In this document: positions 11,309 through 25,100 of the stretch, piece after piece
Layout: the number at the start of each line of letters is the position of its first letter
Numbering within the stretch: position 1 is the stretch's first letter
Notes under the pieces: model-generated
The model's database searches: none
Seen by the model: only the letters and a program-made list of their open reading frames with translations
Told to the model about the DNA's origin: nothing
Origin: Acanthochlamys bracteata
Lineage: Eukaryota > Streptophyta > Magnoliopsida > Pandanales > Velloziaceae
Assembly (NCBI GenBank): GCA_019914995.1
Contig: CM034143.1
Span: 5,557,501-5,621,500 of the forward strand
Direction of reading: 5' to 3'
DNA length: 64,000 nt
Program-made: the position numbers and the translations under genes

Positions 11309-12770
11309 TCAAACGTCCTGGACGCTTAGACCTGAAAAAAGAAGAGAAATCACATTTTATCCTACTATTGAAGTATCACTACCAAATAAAAAATTATCTC
11401 AGTAACAAGTCAAAGAGACACTATTCATGAAAGTCAAGACATGCACACAGCATTAACATCTACCGACTAACAAGATAAACATCAAGTTAATCACAAGTAA
11501 ACCTGAAATTGCTTTCACAATGAACAGTTTTGCTTGTTGCTGGTTGCAGTTGATTGTTTATTAATTATAGATTTCTACTTGGCTACTCCAATGATTTCAT
11601 CAATCTACAATCTCTGTTAAGGAGCGGCATGGCAAATAGAGCAGACTCTAACAAGGACTCAACAGCGAAACCGAATAACAAAGACTCACCTGGGGGAAGT
11701 GACTGCTTCAACTTATCAGCCTTCTCAAGGTCAAAGACACACAGTGTGTACAGATACCTGGCACACCTGACCTTGAACTTCACGACATCCTTGCTCCTCT
11801 TGATCTTCACCGACCGTGCATCCTTCCTCCTGGCAGTAAGAAGGAAGTCCTTGATCTCGTGAATCTGCTTCGGCTGTAGACCAGATCAGCAGAACAAATT
11901 GAATCAGCACACATTAAATATCACAGCCAATTTACTAATCATTACAATCTAATCGTAGAAAGCAGGAATAGCTACTATTGTTTCAACCAACCCATTACTT
12001 ATTTAACAATGAACTGTACTCCTCATCAAATCTACCCCAGCATGCCACGTACAGACCAGACCTGACATTTACCAAAATCACTTGATTGACAGGGAGACGG
12101 CAGAATATTTAGTGATAGCTGGGAGAGAAGTATTACTAGGCCGTCAGACAGTTTATGAACAACATAGAAAGACAGATGAACCACTGTCAAGGAACAATGC
12201 ACGTAACAGGAGAAACAACTGAAGGATCAGGTAATAGACAAATCTACACAACAAGTTCAATATTTAAAACATGTTTACCAAAAATCTCTTCTTCAATGAC
12301 AATAATAAAGACCTAAACTATAATACAGCATTAGTAATTCATAATAAAAAGGACATCAAGGGCTAGTTCAATATTGCATTTAGTTTCGAAAAATAAGGAA
12401 ACAAATGTAACAGCATCACTATAAGGACGACTTACAACCCAATCAAGCATTGAAAACTGAAAGAAATAACCATTGCAAATCTATTGCTCATAGCAATAAT
12501 GATAACCACACTACCCTAGCTTTACTTACAAATTGCATTAGAAACTCAAAGCGATCTCAACCAAAAATTAGTTCTAAACTAACTTTATCATCACCACAAA
12601 CAGAGTGAAAATTATAATTCTATCGACACACCAAGGACAGTTAACCGATTGAAAACAAAAACATAAAGCTAAATCTAATCGGAGATTCAGCAGGGATAAT
12701 AAATGAATCAGAGTGATCTAAACATAACGAAAATTGAAAGAATATAGAAGAAATGTTGGAAACAAACCAT
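11309..12770 (-). CDS. RPL38: 60S ribosomal protein eL38 (RPL38)
   Basis: Three coding exons: 12768-12770 (the ATG only), 11690-11873 and 11309-11331. They join in phase to a 69-aa protein starting [20 protein letters not shown], with central [19 protein letters not shown] and ending LSVQDV. Length and sequence match plant eL38 over the whole protein. It is a small component of the large cytosolic ribosomal subunit. The first intron (11874-12767, 894 nt) begins immediately after the start codon, and the last exon carries only seven codons plus a split Gly codon. A telo-box in the leader and three site II motifs upstream fit ribosomal-protein gene regulation. Confidence 0.97.
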
Positions 12771-12877
12771 TGTTTTTCGAGTTGGAATTTGATCTGCGGG
12801 ATTTCGATTGACGGCCGAGTAACAGATAGAGATACCACAGATGTTTTCTGGCGGCTGAGCGTTTTATTCGAGATGCA

Positions 12878-12885
12878 AAACCCTA
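12878..12885. promoter_or_regulatory. Telo-box in the eL38 leader/promoter
   Basis: AAACCCTA lies about 110 bp upstream of the eL38 ATG. Telo-boxes are characteristic of plant ribosomal-protein and translation-factor genes and are bound by Myb-type/AtPurA-like factors in Arabidopsis. Confidence 0.75.
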
Positions 12886-12958
12886 GTTCTTCTAGCGGAT
12901 GCTTCAAATTGTTCCCTAAATTGCCCCTATATGCTCTTCGATTAACACAGATGGTTAT

Positions 12959-13036
12959 TGGGCTTGTAAGACGGTAGACCGGGTTCACTAAGATCACGCT
13001 TTACTTCATATGGGCTACATACGTTTAAATTGGGCT
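12959..13036. promoter_or_regulatory. Three site II (TGGGCT) elements upstream of eL38
   Basis: TGGGCT occurs at 12959-12964, 13011-13016 and 13031-13036, within 270 bp of the eL38 start. Site II motifs (TGGGCY) are TCP-factor binding sites that act with telo-boxes in plant ribosomal-protein promoters. All three are in the same orientation on the plus strand. Confidence 0.7.
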
Positions 13037-13657
13037 TACATTTATTTTAAATGTCCCACTTTATAGAACTATTAATTTGCAATTTTTGTATCTTTAAACT
13101 TTACTTTGCTAACATTCTATCCAACTCTGTTTAATTAAATTTTTTTTAATAATAAATTTTGTTAATTTGGTGTTTATAGAAATATTATTTTACATGTCAG
13201 TATCACATCAACAAAATTTATTATTAAAAATAACTTAACAAACAAAATTAATAGAAATGGGTATAGTGGTTTTGAAAAATGAGATTGATAAAATTAAAAT
13301 GATTAAAAACTGAGATGAGTCAAAAAACATTTGCACTTTAGGACATCAAAAGCTTAAAAAAATTGTTCAATGCTGAAAATTTTCCAAAATGCTACCGATT
13401 CTTAGCAAAGAAAGATGGAAATTTTTGAGAATTATACTTGATTAGAGGGGCAAAATTGTGAAGGAAAAAACAATATTTTTTTTTTATCCATGCATAAATA
13501 TGTACTATATAGAAATATACACAAACTTGCCAATATCTGAAACAATTCAAAAGATTTTTTTTTTTTTTCAGGAACAATTCTTTACTGTATAGTGTACGAG
13601 GAATAAGTAGAACAAAAACATCAAGATCCGTTTTAATCATTTGCCTGCCCGCACAAC
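13037..13657. other. Intergenic: eL38 upstream region and transporter 3' flank
   Basis: No coding similarity was recognised. Poly(T) runs lie at about 13471-13481 and 13555-13569. The right part should contain the 3' UTR of the minus-strand transporter. The sequence at about 13130-13260 is AT-rich spacer. Confidence 0.4.
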
Positions 13658-16600
13658 TCAGACCGAGGGGAAGAACTTGTTGAGATTGAACGGTAACGAG
13701 TAGAATTCCTCGCTCCTTGTGTCCGTTTTGAATGAACGGAACCTGTCCCACCAGTGATAACCACGGTCTCTTCTGACGGCCCTGTCGTGCCTATGCAGTG
13801 TGTTGTCCAAGAAGAATGCAACCAGTCCAGCGACAAATGGTTTTGAGGAGAAGATTACGTTTACGATGTCGTTGAACTGAATGAAGAAAAACCGGTAGCC
13901 AATCAGAATATCTGGTAAATCAAAAAAATTAAATGAAGATTGATGAATATAGGTGTGTTGGTTTCTTTAACATACCCATCCAGCGCGAGTGTGCACTGGA
14001 CCGTAACCTGCAACAGAAGTGTATTCGTTGAAGTACTGGGGAACGGAGAGTCCCATGAAGACAGAGAAACCAAGAATAAATTTTGTTCTGAAGCTGTTGA
14101 GGTTACAGAACTGAAGGAAACTGAGACCAGCAGCACCTGCGAAAAAATTATAGCAGTAACAGTTAGGTTAAGGAAAAGCGTTTCAAGATGACTAGAATTG
14201 CAAACAACGATCAGTGAGTGGATAATACAAAATCTTTACATACCAACATATGCAAAGAAGAGGCAGTACATAGCTGCAAATATTGGTGCTGGGATAGAAG
14301 CAAAAACTGCGCCAAATTTTCCTGCACCGAGAAAAGAAAGAGATAATTATATATGATATACAAACTGCATGCCTTAGGCTGTTAGGCAACTGCTTGCATT
14401 TGTATACACTAGAAGAACCAATTTGTTTCTTCCATCACTGTCATGTGTGAAGTCCAACATAAGTTGACGAGAATTTTGTTTTGTTCAAATAATCAAAAGT
14501 TCACTAAACTCATTATTGAACGTAGGAGAGAAGCTCTTTAATCAAAAATCAAAAACTTTCTCGAGATTCAGTGATATAATATATCTATGCATTGAAATAC
14601 TTACCCAGAATGGAGAAGAAAATCATAAACCCAGCTGCTATCTGCACAACTCTCCGGCTGCCAACACGGGTCAAAGCTAGTAAACCAGCATTTTCCCTGT
14701 AATAATGGAAAAGGATGTAACTGTAAACCTTAAACCCAGGACAGCAAACTAGCCTAATATAATTTGTCAATGATTAGAAGCAAGACCCATTCAATATTTC
14801 ATGAAGCTTACACAGACACTGTTGATCCGTTGGCTGTTCCAAATAGCCCATCCAACAAGATGCCAATTCCCTATGATATACAGCACACTGTAACTTCATT
14901 GCAATTTCCATGAAAACAGACATAGTCCAATTAACCATAAATTTAAGTTCCCTACCTGCCAACCAATACCCCGACTAAGAACAGAAGGAGGCAGAGGTGT
15001 TGCACTTGCATACCTCGAAACAGCAATGAATGTACCAGTGGACTGTACAACAGCATTACATTCATTAAACAATTTATTCAGTATTGGAAGATGCAAAAAA
15101 CTACAAATCTTCAAGTACACGTATAGCAGGATGAGGTATGCTGAGTTGAATATGTAATAATAGATGGCATGAACAACCATACCTCTACCAGACCCACAAA
15201 TGCAGCAGCCATCATTGCAAAAGCTTCACCCGCATCAAATGTTGGTGCTCCCCATTGAAAAGGATATGGAACTCTTATCCTGACAGAATTGAAGTATATA
15301 ATCAACTTCATTATCGCGTGCCAATGTTGATTACTATGTTAATATTCCGTCAAGAATGTCTTTGCTCAATAAGCTCAAATGTCATAGTGAATACCAGGGA
15401 GCTCCACTAACAAGGCCAGAACGATCAGTGCGACAATGTAACTGAGTCTTTGGCACGGCATGCCTATATGCTCCGCCAACTGTAAGTAGGAATGCATAGA
15501 ACCAAACAATTGCAACAGAAAAGATGACAGCAAAGCGGTCAAAGACATGCCTCTCAGCATGTATAAGATGAGGTATGTACTGCAAAAGAGGTCAGGCAAG
15601 CAAGAGAAATCAATCAAACAAATTTGTATTCTAGATGAAGCATATCCTTAAGATTCAGTAAGAAAAAGGCTCCAGATAAGAGAAAGGAACATGGATGATT
15701 ACTGAAGTTCATAAGGACCAAACAGCACACCTGGGATATTACAACTAATATAATTAGCATTGGAAGGCCAATTTCGACGCATTTGGCAACCTGCATGGGG
15801 TAGAAGCTACCATCTTAGGAAAAGGGGAAAAACACTAAGTAACATAAAGACACTTCAAGTGAAACAACGTTTTCACATTGCAATCAAGTTGAAATATCAT
15901 AGAGTGCATGATAAGCTCACCCCAGGAAACCCAAGCTCATAGAGCCCAAAACCAGCCAAAGCAACCAAAGGAACTGCTGAGAGTGGACTTAGAAATCTAA
16001 AAACATAAACATATGAGAGGATTACAGACCAGAAGTCCTGAAACAAAGTATCCTTAAGCATAAAACAATGCGAGTAAAAGGGATATAACCTAACCTTGTT
16101 ACATTATGCCACAGCCCACTGAAGCCAACTATGATCTGAAGAGTAGAAGCCACAATGAGAGCTCCTTGGGTTCCACGCATTATGCGCAGAAATTTCTGCA
16201 TAATAACAATTTCAGGTCCAATAGTTGGACACATTGGGAAAACATCTTGAGTAAGAAGCAAATTTAGTAGGAAACCGTATGGGGATCTGCAATGGTGCTA
16301 TAATGACCCGCAAGAATAATAGAGATGGTGGGCACTGCAAAGGAGTATGATCCTCCAATTACTGCTGGCAAGCGAGTACCAAAAAATGTTTGCAACAATG
16401 TGTTCAAGCCAGCCACAAAGAGTATAGTCTCTATCACCCTGGCTTTATCATGCTTCAAATTAGACCAGAAATTAAGTAAGAAAGAATAGAGTTCCTACAA
16501 ACTCAAAAAGATTCTCGGAGTTGCTTACATTGTCTCCACCCATCTGAGGGACAAGAGCAGTAGGAATGATGACAGTTGTGCCAAGCATAACAAGGAAATG

Positions 16601-17431
16601 CTGGAACCCGAGAAGGATAGCCTCAGCTGCATTAAAAATCCAAAATCTAGTATTCATCATCTAATAGAATTAAGTCACAATGCAGTAACTAATTACAAGA
16701 TTCACGCTCATGTTCCATTCTGATCTGGAAATAACCATTTTGAACATTAAACGAAAATTTCAAGAATAGAAAACAAGTAACAAAGATGCAAACCGTGAGA
16801 AACACTACAGGACTCTCTCTCAGTTGAACAAGAACTGATAGAAGAGATTTATGCATTCACTAAGATGTAACTGTCAAAAATTGGTAAAATAGAAACATAT
16901 TTTCATGCTTCAGCGAAACAACAAGCTATAGGAAGGATGCTTGTTAAATTAATTAGGAACACAAGAAACAGAACATTCCTTTATGCATCACGTTAGAATT
17001 ACCACAAACTAGAAAATTCTTGACTTCAACATCCCAGACAGAAACTCAAGTCAACCTGAAGTAAAAGAAATTTTACTCATACCAACTCTTTGACATTTCA
17101 AGAAGCAACAAGAATTACAACATCACAACATCCTTTTCGTATAAAAGGTAAAAATGCAGCAAGGTATGAGCCATAATTTTGTGTTAGAAACATCTAAGAC
17201 AATCATACACAATCACCATCTACAGATTCTCCAATGACACAGGAGCATTTAAGAAAACCTGCCAAGAAAAGTAAGAAATGAACAATTATAGTGAAAAATA
17301 AGAAATAAAGAAAACTCACGCCATGGTGGTGGGCTGGTGATGCAGTAAGAGACATGAGGTAGTTGGTCCTTCACTGGATGCGGCACAAGTTCATCGGCCT
17401 TCGGCGCCGGCGCTCCTCCACCTCCGGCCAT
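13658..17431 (-). CDS. NAT6: Nucleobase-ascorbate transporter (NAT6-like)
   Basis: Fourteen exons read in phase: 17320-17431, 16529-16626, 16276-16452, 16095-16195, 15921-15996, 15731-15790, 15395-15579, 15183-15279, 14956-15042, 14812-14870, 14605-14696, 14244-14321, 13976-14136, 13658-13876. They give 533 aa, the usual NAT length (about 530). The N-terminus is MAGGGGAPAPKADELVPHPV. The QH motif is in the first membrane segment (LLGFQHFLVMLG), and the NAT signature ENAGLLALTRVGSRR lies near residues 351-365. About 12 membrane segments are expected, and the C-terminus is EEFYSLPFNLNKFFPSV. Members are H+-coupled transporters of xanthine, uric acid or other nucleobases at the plasma membrane; the substrate of this one is unknown. 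The segment before the signature reads GTANGSTVSV where relatives usually have GTGNGSSVSV. The exon 3 donor (ACG|GTTTCC) is weak but needed for phase. Confidence 0.95.
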
Positions 17432-20159
17432 CTTCTATCTTCTATAAAAATATCTCTATCTTCAAGTCCCCTTACATAGATTAAACAACCAAGAAAAGGA
17501 AAACAACTAAATAATCCCTTTAAGGGGAACAAAAACCAAGAAAAAGATAATGCCAAAATCTAACAAATCCCAGATGTTAAATCACCAAATGCACATAACT
17601 GAAGTTACAAATCCACAGAAAATCTTAGACTCAGAAAGAAATCTACGAAAAGTCTACTTAAAAAATCACAAAACCAAGATGCTTCTTCAATGCCCGCCCC
17701 ACTTAAAATCCTCAAGAAAAACTCACAAATCCAACGGATTCCAATTCAAAGTACTACTAAAATAGCAAGAAAAAACTCCCAAAGATGAAAAATAAAACCG
17801 GAGTGTGTAGTGTACCTACTTGAAAACTTAAAAAATACTCCAGATCACGGAGACCCCCTAAAAACAGTTACCTCTGCCAAGAAAGAAAGAAAAAAGCTAA
17901 AAAAATTGTTGTGGGTAACAGAAGAATAGAATGTGTGTGGAAATGTTAGAGATCCAGAGACCACAATGGTCAGAAAGGAAGAAAAACAACAGCCCAGCTA
18001 CAGCTATAAACCTACAAGCTACAGAAATAGTTATAAAGCAAACACTTTTTTGGCCACTCTCTTTTAGTTCTCTGTTTCTTTCTAACCAATGTAATAAATT
18101 GAAGAAGAAAAACAATTTTTTTTCAAGATTAGTGAAAAAACGGAAACAACTTTTCAAGATTAATGAAAAACATAAAATGTTTTTGGTTCTAATGATTGAA
18201 GAACTAGGCCAAAGAAACCAGTGGGTTTTGGAAGAAAGAATCTAACTTTAGCTTTTTGCGAGACCAGTAGTACTGCTTCAACGCTTTAATCTTTGTTAGA
18301 ATTTCTTTTTCTTTTTTTATAGAAAAACAAATTTCTCTTTGTGTGCTTGTTTAGTTTTGGTTGGATTGCAATTGGAAAAAAAAATTATAAAAAGAAAAAA
18401 AAAAGCTATTGAAGTGAAATGGAAATGCAATGCAGTTGACTAATTGAAATGAAATGGCAAGGAAAAAAAAAGAAAAGAGAAAAATAAAAGAGACACAGAG
18501 TGGTGTCGCAAAATTAACTATATGACTAATTATTATTAAGAGTGAAAATGATAAAACACATCAGATTTAAGAATATTTAAATTAATATTTCACAAAAAAA
18601 AGTAACGATTTTTGAAAGTTTAGTTATTAGTTGTTCAAATTAACTGTAGCAATTTATGATTAAAACAAAAACAAAAATAACAATCTTATTTGTTAGAGTG
18701 TACACAAATTTTAATGGCTTCTGAAAGTCAAATTGTGTGGTTTTGGCAAATTAATTACTGCGTTATCTCGTCTTTGTTGGAATAATTAATTTTGGGATGT
18801 CAATTAATTGAAAGATATGTTTTTAAAAAAATAATTTTTTTATAAATAAATTTTTCAAAAAAATAAAATATTCAAAAAAATAAGTAAATAATTTTCAAGT
18901 AGAAAAGGAAATTATTTTTGGGTGTAAAAATATAGTAATATACACACTAATTCTATTATCAATAATATATTTTAAAAGATTAATTAAGAAATAAGGTGAG
19001 AATATCACTCCATATTAATATACTATAGTTAGTTGGAATTTTTCTTAGATTGCTTGTTCGGGATATTTGGCATTAATTATCACGACATTATTTTTTAATT
19101 TTTACTTTTATATTTTTTGATTAGTTTAATAAATATTTAGAAAAGTTATTTAAAATTTAGAAAATATAAAAAATTCAAAATAGTGAAATTTTTATTAAGT
19201 ATTACTTTTTTAAATTAAACAAAATAAAACTTATTTAAAAACATTACTTTATATTTAAAATATTTTTATTTAAAATACTTTAAAAAAAATGAGATGTGAT
19301 ACCTACTGGTATCACTATCAATAAATCACACACAAACAACAGCAACCATCACTTTCCCTCAAAAGCCAAATTTGATTTGTGTAAAAAACAAAAATAAAAT
19401 AACTTTGTATCAAAATTATTTTTAAAAAAACTATTTAGAGAACGTTTGGTGTTAATTTTTTAATTACTTGTCATTCTAAATAGTTTTTTATATTTTTTAA
19501 TAAATTATATAGAATATTTAATAAAATTTTTAAAAATTAAAATATAAAAAACTTATATATCATACTATACTTTTATTATTTTAAATATAAATTTTAATTT
19601 AATTTTAAATAAATTTTAATTTTAATTTTAAACTAATTTTAATTTAGAAAAACTTTGTTTTTAAAATATTTTAATTTTTTAATTGTTTAAAAATAAATTC
19701 ATCTTTTTAGCTTTAAAAAATAGTGAATATATATATATAAGCTTTAAAAAATAGTGAAAAATATATATAAGTGTAACAACATATAATTCGTTATATCTCC
19801 TAAACTTGAAGAAAAATTTAATATTAAGATTGACAAATAATAAGATTAACAAATAAATAAAGGTGGAAAGTAAAGCGATAATATTTTGAGAAAATATTTG
19901 AAAATATTTATTAAATTTTATAAAAAAAAAGAATATTTAAAATTTTTGAAAAATAAAATTTAGTTTTTTTATTTTAAAAATAATAAGAATAACTAATTAA
20001 AAAAATATTTATTTGACAAATTCGAATACGGATCATTCGCCCGAATTTATGAAAAAATCGTATACAATTGATCTACTTAAAACCGTTTTAATTCACTTTG
20101 ATCCGTTTTAATCGTAACTATCCGTCCGTACATGGGTTAATCTGGAATGTTTAAAATGA
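17432..20159. other. Transporter leader/promoter and AT-rich spacer
   Basis: Positions 17432-18300 are the likely leader and promoter of the minus-strand transporter. The rest is AT-rich, with A/T islands at 18810-18900, 19090-19300, 19440-19700 and 19870-20010. A short tandem duplication sits at 19710-19770. No gene was recognised. Confidence 0.45.
19710..19770. repeat. Two-copy 30/31-bp tandem repeat
   Basis: The unit GCTTTAAAAAATAGTGAA followed by an AT run occurs at 19710-19740 and again at 19741-19770, nearly identical. Likely replication slippage. Confidence 0.85.
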
Positions 20160-22137
20160 AAACCTAACTAACCCGGGTCATAAATTCCTAATCCGATTCA
20201 AGATTTTGCAGCTCCGCTTTTTCTGCTGTCCATTCTCCAGTTCTCCTCCGACGAGCTCGCTTGCATTCTCGACTCCGACAGCGTTAGGATTTCTCCTTGG
20301 GATTCTCCATCACCTCCAGCTAAGTTCTCCATCACTCAGGCAGAGCTAGATTTCTTTCTCCGAATCCCGTTCACCGCAACTCAACTCCGGCTAAATTCCA
20401 AGAGCTTCTCCATCACCTCCGGTGACAAACAAACTTCGAGTTCGTACTCCCTCACCCTTCTCCGGATAAATTCTAACAGCTCTGCTACGGATTCTTCAAC
20501 ATCGACGCATCCAAGCCGAGACTGTTATTCACCAGTTTTTCGGTGTCATCGTTGATCTAGGGCTAGAGACAAGACCGGCGAGAAATTTTTTTTTCTTATC
20601 CGAAATACTTTGAAGTTCTGTTGTTCATGTTCTTCGATTTTGGAATTTGATTACATACAATATGTTTCATGCATCGGTTTATCATTGTCCGTTCTTGTAT
20701 TATATACAATCTATTTCATGCCTTGCAGGTGTTCGATGATATGCCGCTGAAGAACACCGATGTCCGGTGCTGTTTCATATGCTTCAGTGAGTAGTTGGTA
20801 TCGTGTTACTCGAGTTCGAGTTACCATGTTGTGGTTGTAGTTCACGAGGTAAAGGGATTGCCGGAGTAGATCGAAATCCGGCAGTCTTTCTTATTATCAA
20901 ACTAAAAATACAACCGTTACAATCATACTAACCTTCATTTTGTTGCTGACTCGAGTGGAATAGTTGAGTTCTTAGTGCCTAAAGATATTTCTCTGTGGCA
21001 TCCACATCCATGGCTGAAGACCGTCTCCGTCACTGATCTCTTCACTGTCTCGGCGAGCTCCTTTGCTCTCTTCATTGTTGATCTGTTGATCTGCTGGATC
21101 AATTCAAAAACCGTCGATCCGAATAGTTTTGCGGATCGAAATTTCGATTTCTATAAATATGGTTCAAATACACATAATTGAGGTTTACGAAATTTGAAAT
21201 TCGTAAAAGTAAAATTAGTATGAAAAAAAAAGTGTTGTTGTTAAGAGAGGAAGTAAAATTCGGTATACTTGAAACAAACCTCTAGTAACATCCATTGCTT
21301 GAAGATAATATCGCCGAAGATGGAAAATTTTCAAACATTAGAAAGTTCAAACTCGGTTTTGCTTGGCATGCAATTCATGAAATAGATGTAGATGAACAAA
21401 TATATGGATCTTGATTGGTTACAGACCTGTACGGTGAATGTAGACGCTTGGAAGTAATAAAATAATAGACAATACGATGGCTTTAGGAGAAAGCTGAAAA
21501 TACACATTCATTACAATATGCTCATGATTGGTGCGAAGGCTTAATAAACATATGCCCGATTCGGTAGCAGCCAGGCATCTAGGTAAACATCTAAGGGGAT
21601 AACAGTTTATATCTACAATGAAACTATTAGCAATGAAAAAAGAAAATACAACCAACCCAAAAGGAAAAAAAAACAGCAACACTGACAAAACTCAGTGCCA
21701 CTACATTACATGTGTTACACTGGAGGAGAAGAAAACCTTGAAAGCAGTCAGATGAATGATGATCACTTACCCTACATGGTGTCCAGTATGATGCACCCTC
21801 CATGAACACACTAAGCAGCAAGAAAACTAACATGTGAGGCTCAAACTCGCATATAAGCAAAAGGATGTAATGGGTCCCGACTCCCGTAGTTCCTTATAAA
21901 GTATCTCTGCATCACTGATGGATTCCTAAGTTACCCACACTAGAGGGAAAGTGATCATATCTTCCGAGTTCTGGTGCCTGCAATACTGTTGCTTTTAACA
22001 AAAGAGGAAGTGAGTAAAATTTTTACACCTAAAGTACCCAGGTAACTTCATATGAAAAAGAGAGACAAAATAAGGGCTTATAGCTTACATTGCCTGCTTT
22101 TGCTAATGAATACAACATGTGATCAGTTTTTTCCATT
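20160..22137. other. GC-richer unassigned block and SUO-A 3' flank
   Basis: Positions 20200-20600 are notably richer in C and contain repeated TCTCCATCAC phrases, like a transcribed leader. After an AG at 20729 comes a short frame reading VFDDMPLKNTDVRCC, reminiscent of a pentatricopeptide motif but stopping soon after. On the minus strand an ATG near 21083 opens a frame of about 47 codons (MKRAKELAETVKRSVTETVF) with a TATA-like stretch upstream. Neither can be called a gene. Positions 21900-22137 are the 3' flank of SUO-A. Confidence 0.35.
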
Positions 22138-25100
22138 TTACTGCCACGATGGTTGCTTGTAGGCAAATCGCTCTGTATCCCAACCCCCATCAGGTTCTTT
22201 CCTTTTCAGACCCGCACCTATCACCTGGTATATTCTAGCTCTCTCATCAGCAAATGATTGTGAAGCAGCAACTGGAAGTTGCCTCATGGTCGAAGCCAAT
22301 CTTTCACTCTCAACATCAGCACTCCCTGGACCTGCATTTAGATCTAGACCTTGTCTGTCTGTCTTGCGAGTATTCTCTGATCCGCCACTGGCACTGCCTT
22401 CTGGAAGGCTTATAACACAAGACCTGACAAAAGGCGACGAGACAGCACCAGCTGAACCCACAAGCTGAGAAGGAACAGTAGCAAAGCACGGACCACCAGT
22501 CAGAGAATCAACATAGGACGTGGAACCTGAGAAAGAGGATGAGGCAAGAGGAAAAGCAGAGCTGAAAGGGTATCCAGCATATGGAAGTGCAGTAGTATGC
22601 GAGAAAGCCATAGCTGGAGATGATGAAAGTACTGGACTTCGGTATATGTCAGTGGCTGTAGGACCTAGCACTCTCTGAGAGCCTGCTGCTGGAATGAATG
22701 AATATGTCTGTTCTCCTCGGTCTGGCAAGAAGGAAGGAATAGCAACAGTAGGATAGGAGTTTCTCGGAGGAAACCATGAAGTCATACTTCCAACTTCAGC
22801 ATCATTCATTCTGATGCAAGCAAACGAAGATTGCAAAGGAACACCATTAGTCTTAGCCTGCTGGCTCCTTATAGCATGTTCTATGCCTACTTCATCAAAG
22901 CCAGGTCCGTTCAGATCAAAGCCTCTTGCCATACTGGAATCTACATCAGGGAGTCCTCCAGACAGCGGCCGCATTGCAATTAGAGGCACTTCCACTCTAT
23001 GGGTATTGTTTGCCAAAAACTGACTGTTGTCAGTGCTTTCGTCAACTCTATTAAGATCAAGGTCAAGACCTCCAGCCAATTTTACAGATAGATTACTCTC
23101 AATGATTGCCCCAGGCTCTGAGCCTACAGTGTGCGGATAACTTTGTACTGTATTGTCTTCAAAAACTCTATCATCAGATACATTAAGATCAATGTCTAGT
23201 GCAGGCCGGACCTGTTTTGCTGGAGTAGCATCAGAGGATGGAACAGCATCTGAAGCATTGAGTGGCATTTCTAGAAGTCTCCGAGGTTCCGCAGGACGAA
23301 AGGCACTGGTAGCTGCTGAACCTTTCCAACCCGGCTCTGACTTGTTCCTCAATAGATTTTCTGGAGGGACAAAAGGTCCTTTTGCCGGAGCAGCTACAGT
23401 TATTGGAACAGGCAATTCACCTGATAATTGGGATGCTGCTAACTGTGGCAGTGGAATCGGATGTGAGTGCATCTGTGCTGCTGAAATAACATGTTCCCCC
23501 TGGTTATCATCTCCAGGGAAACCTTCATTTAAGTCAATAACAAGCTTGGATGCACCATCTGGAACAGCAGGACCAACTTCAGGAGAAATACCAGATGTCA
23601 GACTCATTTTCTCCTCTGTGGCATAGAAAGTCTTCTCTGGATCTTTTGATACATAATTGGATGGTGTTACGGCCTCTTCACAGCTGGCAGCTACAAGAGA
23701 AATTTGGGTAAAACCCCTTCTAAGTTTCGAGGCATCTTCTAAACCATTTCCAAGATTATCAACAGTTCGAGTGACAAGTTTTGCACCTTTGTTGTCACTA
23801 TCACTTGTTCCTGAATGACTGGAAATCATAGGGCTCTCAGGCTTCTCAGTGTTTACACTGTTTGTATTATCAAGATGCATAGCATTATCTACATCAGAAC
23901 AAGCAACGGCATCTCCACTTCTCACAGAAGTCTTTGCATCAACCCCAACAGCACCTTTATGCTCTTCGGAAGGAGAAACAGCATTAGATCCTATATCGGT
24001 TGCACTACTCTTCTTTGCAACCTTATCACAAGAAACCATCTCGTGCTTTGTGCCTGATGCATTGCCACCTTCCTCTTTAACACAACCAATTTTCTTCTTG
24101 TCATTTGATAATAAATCTGCTTCCTGCTGTTTACAATCAGTACCAAGATCACCTCCATATTCCCTTTCCTTCTGCCTACTTTTGAGAGGATGAGTTGCTT
24201 GTCCCTCTGTCCCTAGTTTAGTTTCAGAAGAAGGGGCAGGAGACATTACACAATCATCAATTTTTCCCAGAGACTTGACACATTGAAGCACTGTATTCTG
24301 GAAAGATGTAGCTAAACAAGGTAGTTGTTCGGTCTGCTCACCTGCTAACTTATCTTCCTTTACCATGCTATTTTGGTCACTTTGGGACCTGTTGCAGATT
24401 GCTTGCAGCCCATCCTTATTGACTGCACTAATTGATCTATCTCCATCCTTTACTGACTCATCACCAGAAGACTCAGCAGTGTGGCTTTGATTTTGAGGTA
24501 GAGCAGCATCAGGTGCAGATCTACTATGACCTCTATTGTTGTCTTCACAACTGTCATCTGGACCAGGTGGAAACACTGGAGATTCTGCCAGTGAAGCTAA
24601 GTTTGACATCTCCCCAGAAGCCACACTAGCAAGTAGATTCATACCAGTATCATCACCCACTGATAAAGGAGGGCATGCTTCTGAGTCAGTTGAACGACCT
24701 TCAATTAATGCACTTATAGAGCTCAAGGAATTCCTCATCCTAGTTTCTTCCAAGACAACCTCCTTTTCATTGCCAGATGACGCACACGTGACTTCAGAAG
24801 ATTCTCTGGTTTTTCCGGCTTCATCAGGAGTCCTACAAGATTCTTCACACTGGGAAGCTCCCTGTGATCGTTCAACTTCATCAGGCGCCGCGAGACCTTC
24901 TTTCATATCATTGCCCTGCAATGGTTCTGTGTTGACATCACCAAACCTAGATACCTCAGTCTTAACTTTTATCTTATGATCATCCTGGTCATCTTTACCA
25001 GCATCTCCAGGCGAAGATGCCTTCAGCCCCAAGAGTGAAGGGTCATCAGATGAGCCTCCGTTGCCACTTCGTCCAGGGCTACAGCCAGGATTCGGAAGCC

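Noticed and set aside
20729-20800. A pentatricopeptide-repeat gene
   Set aside because: Only about 15 residues resemble the motif and a stop follows. No second repeat was found nearby.
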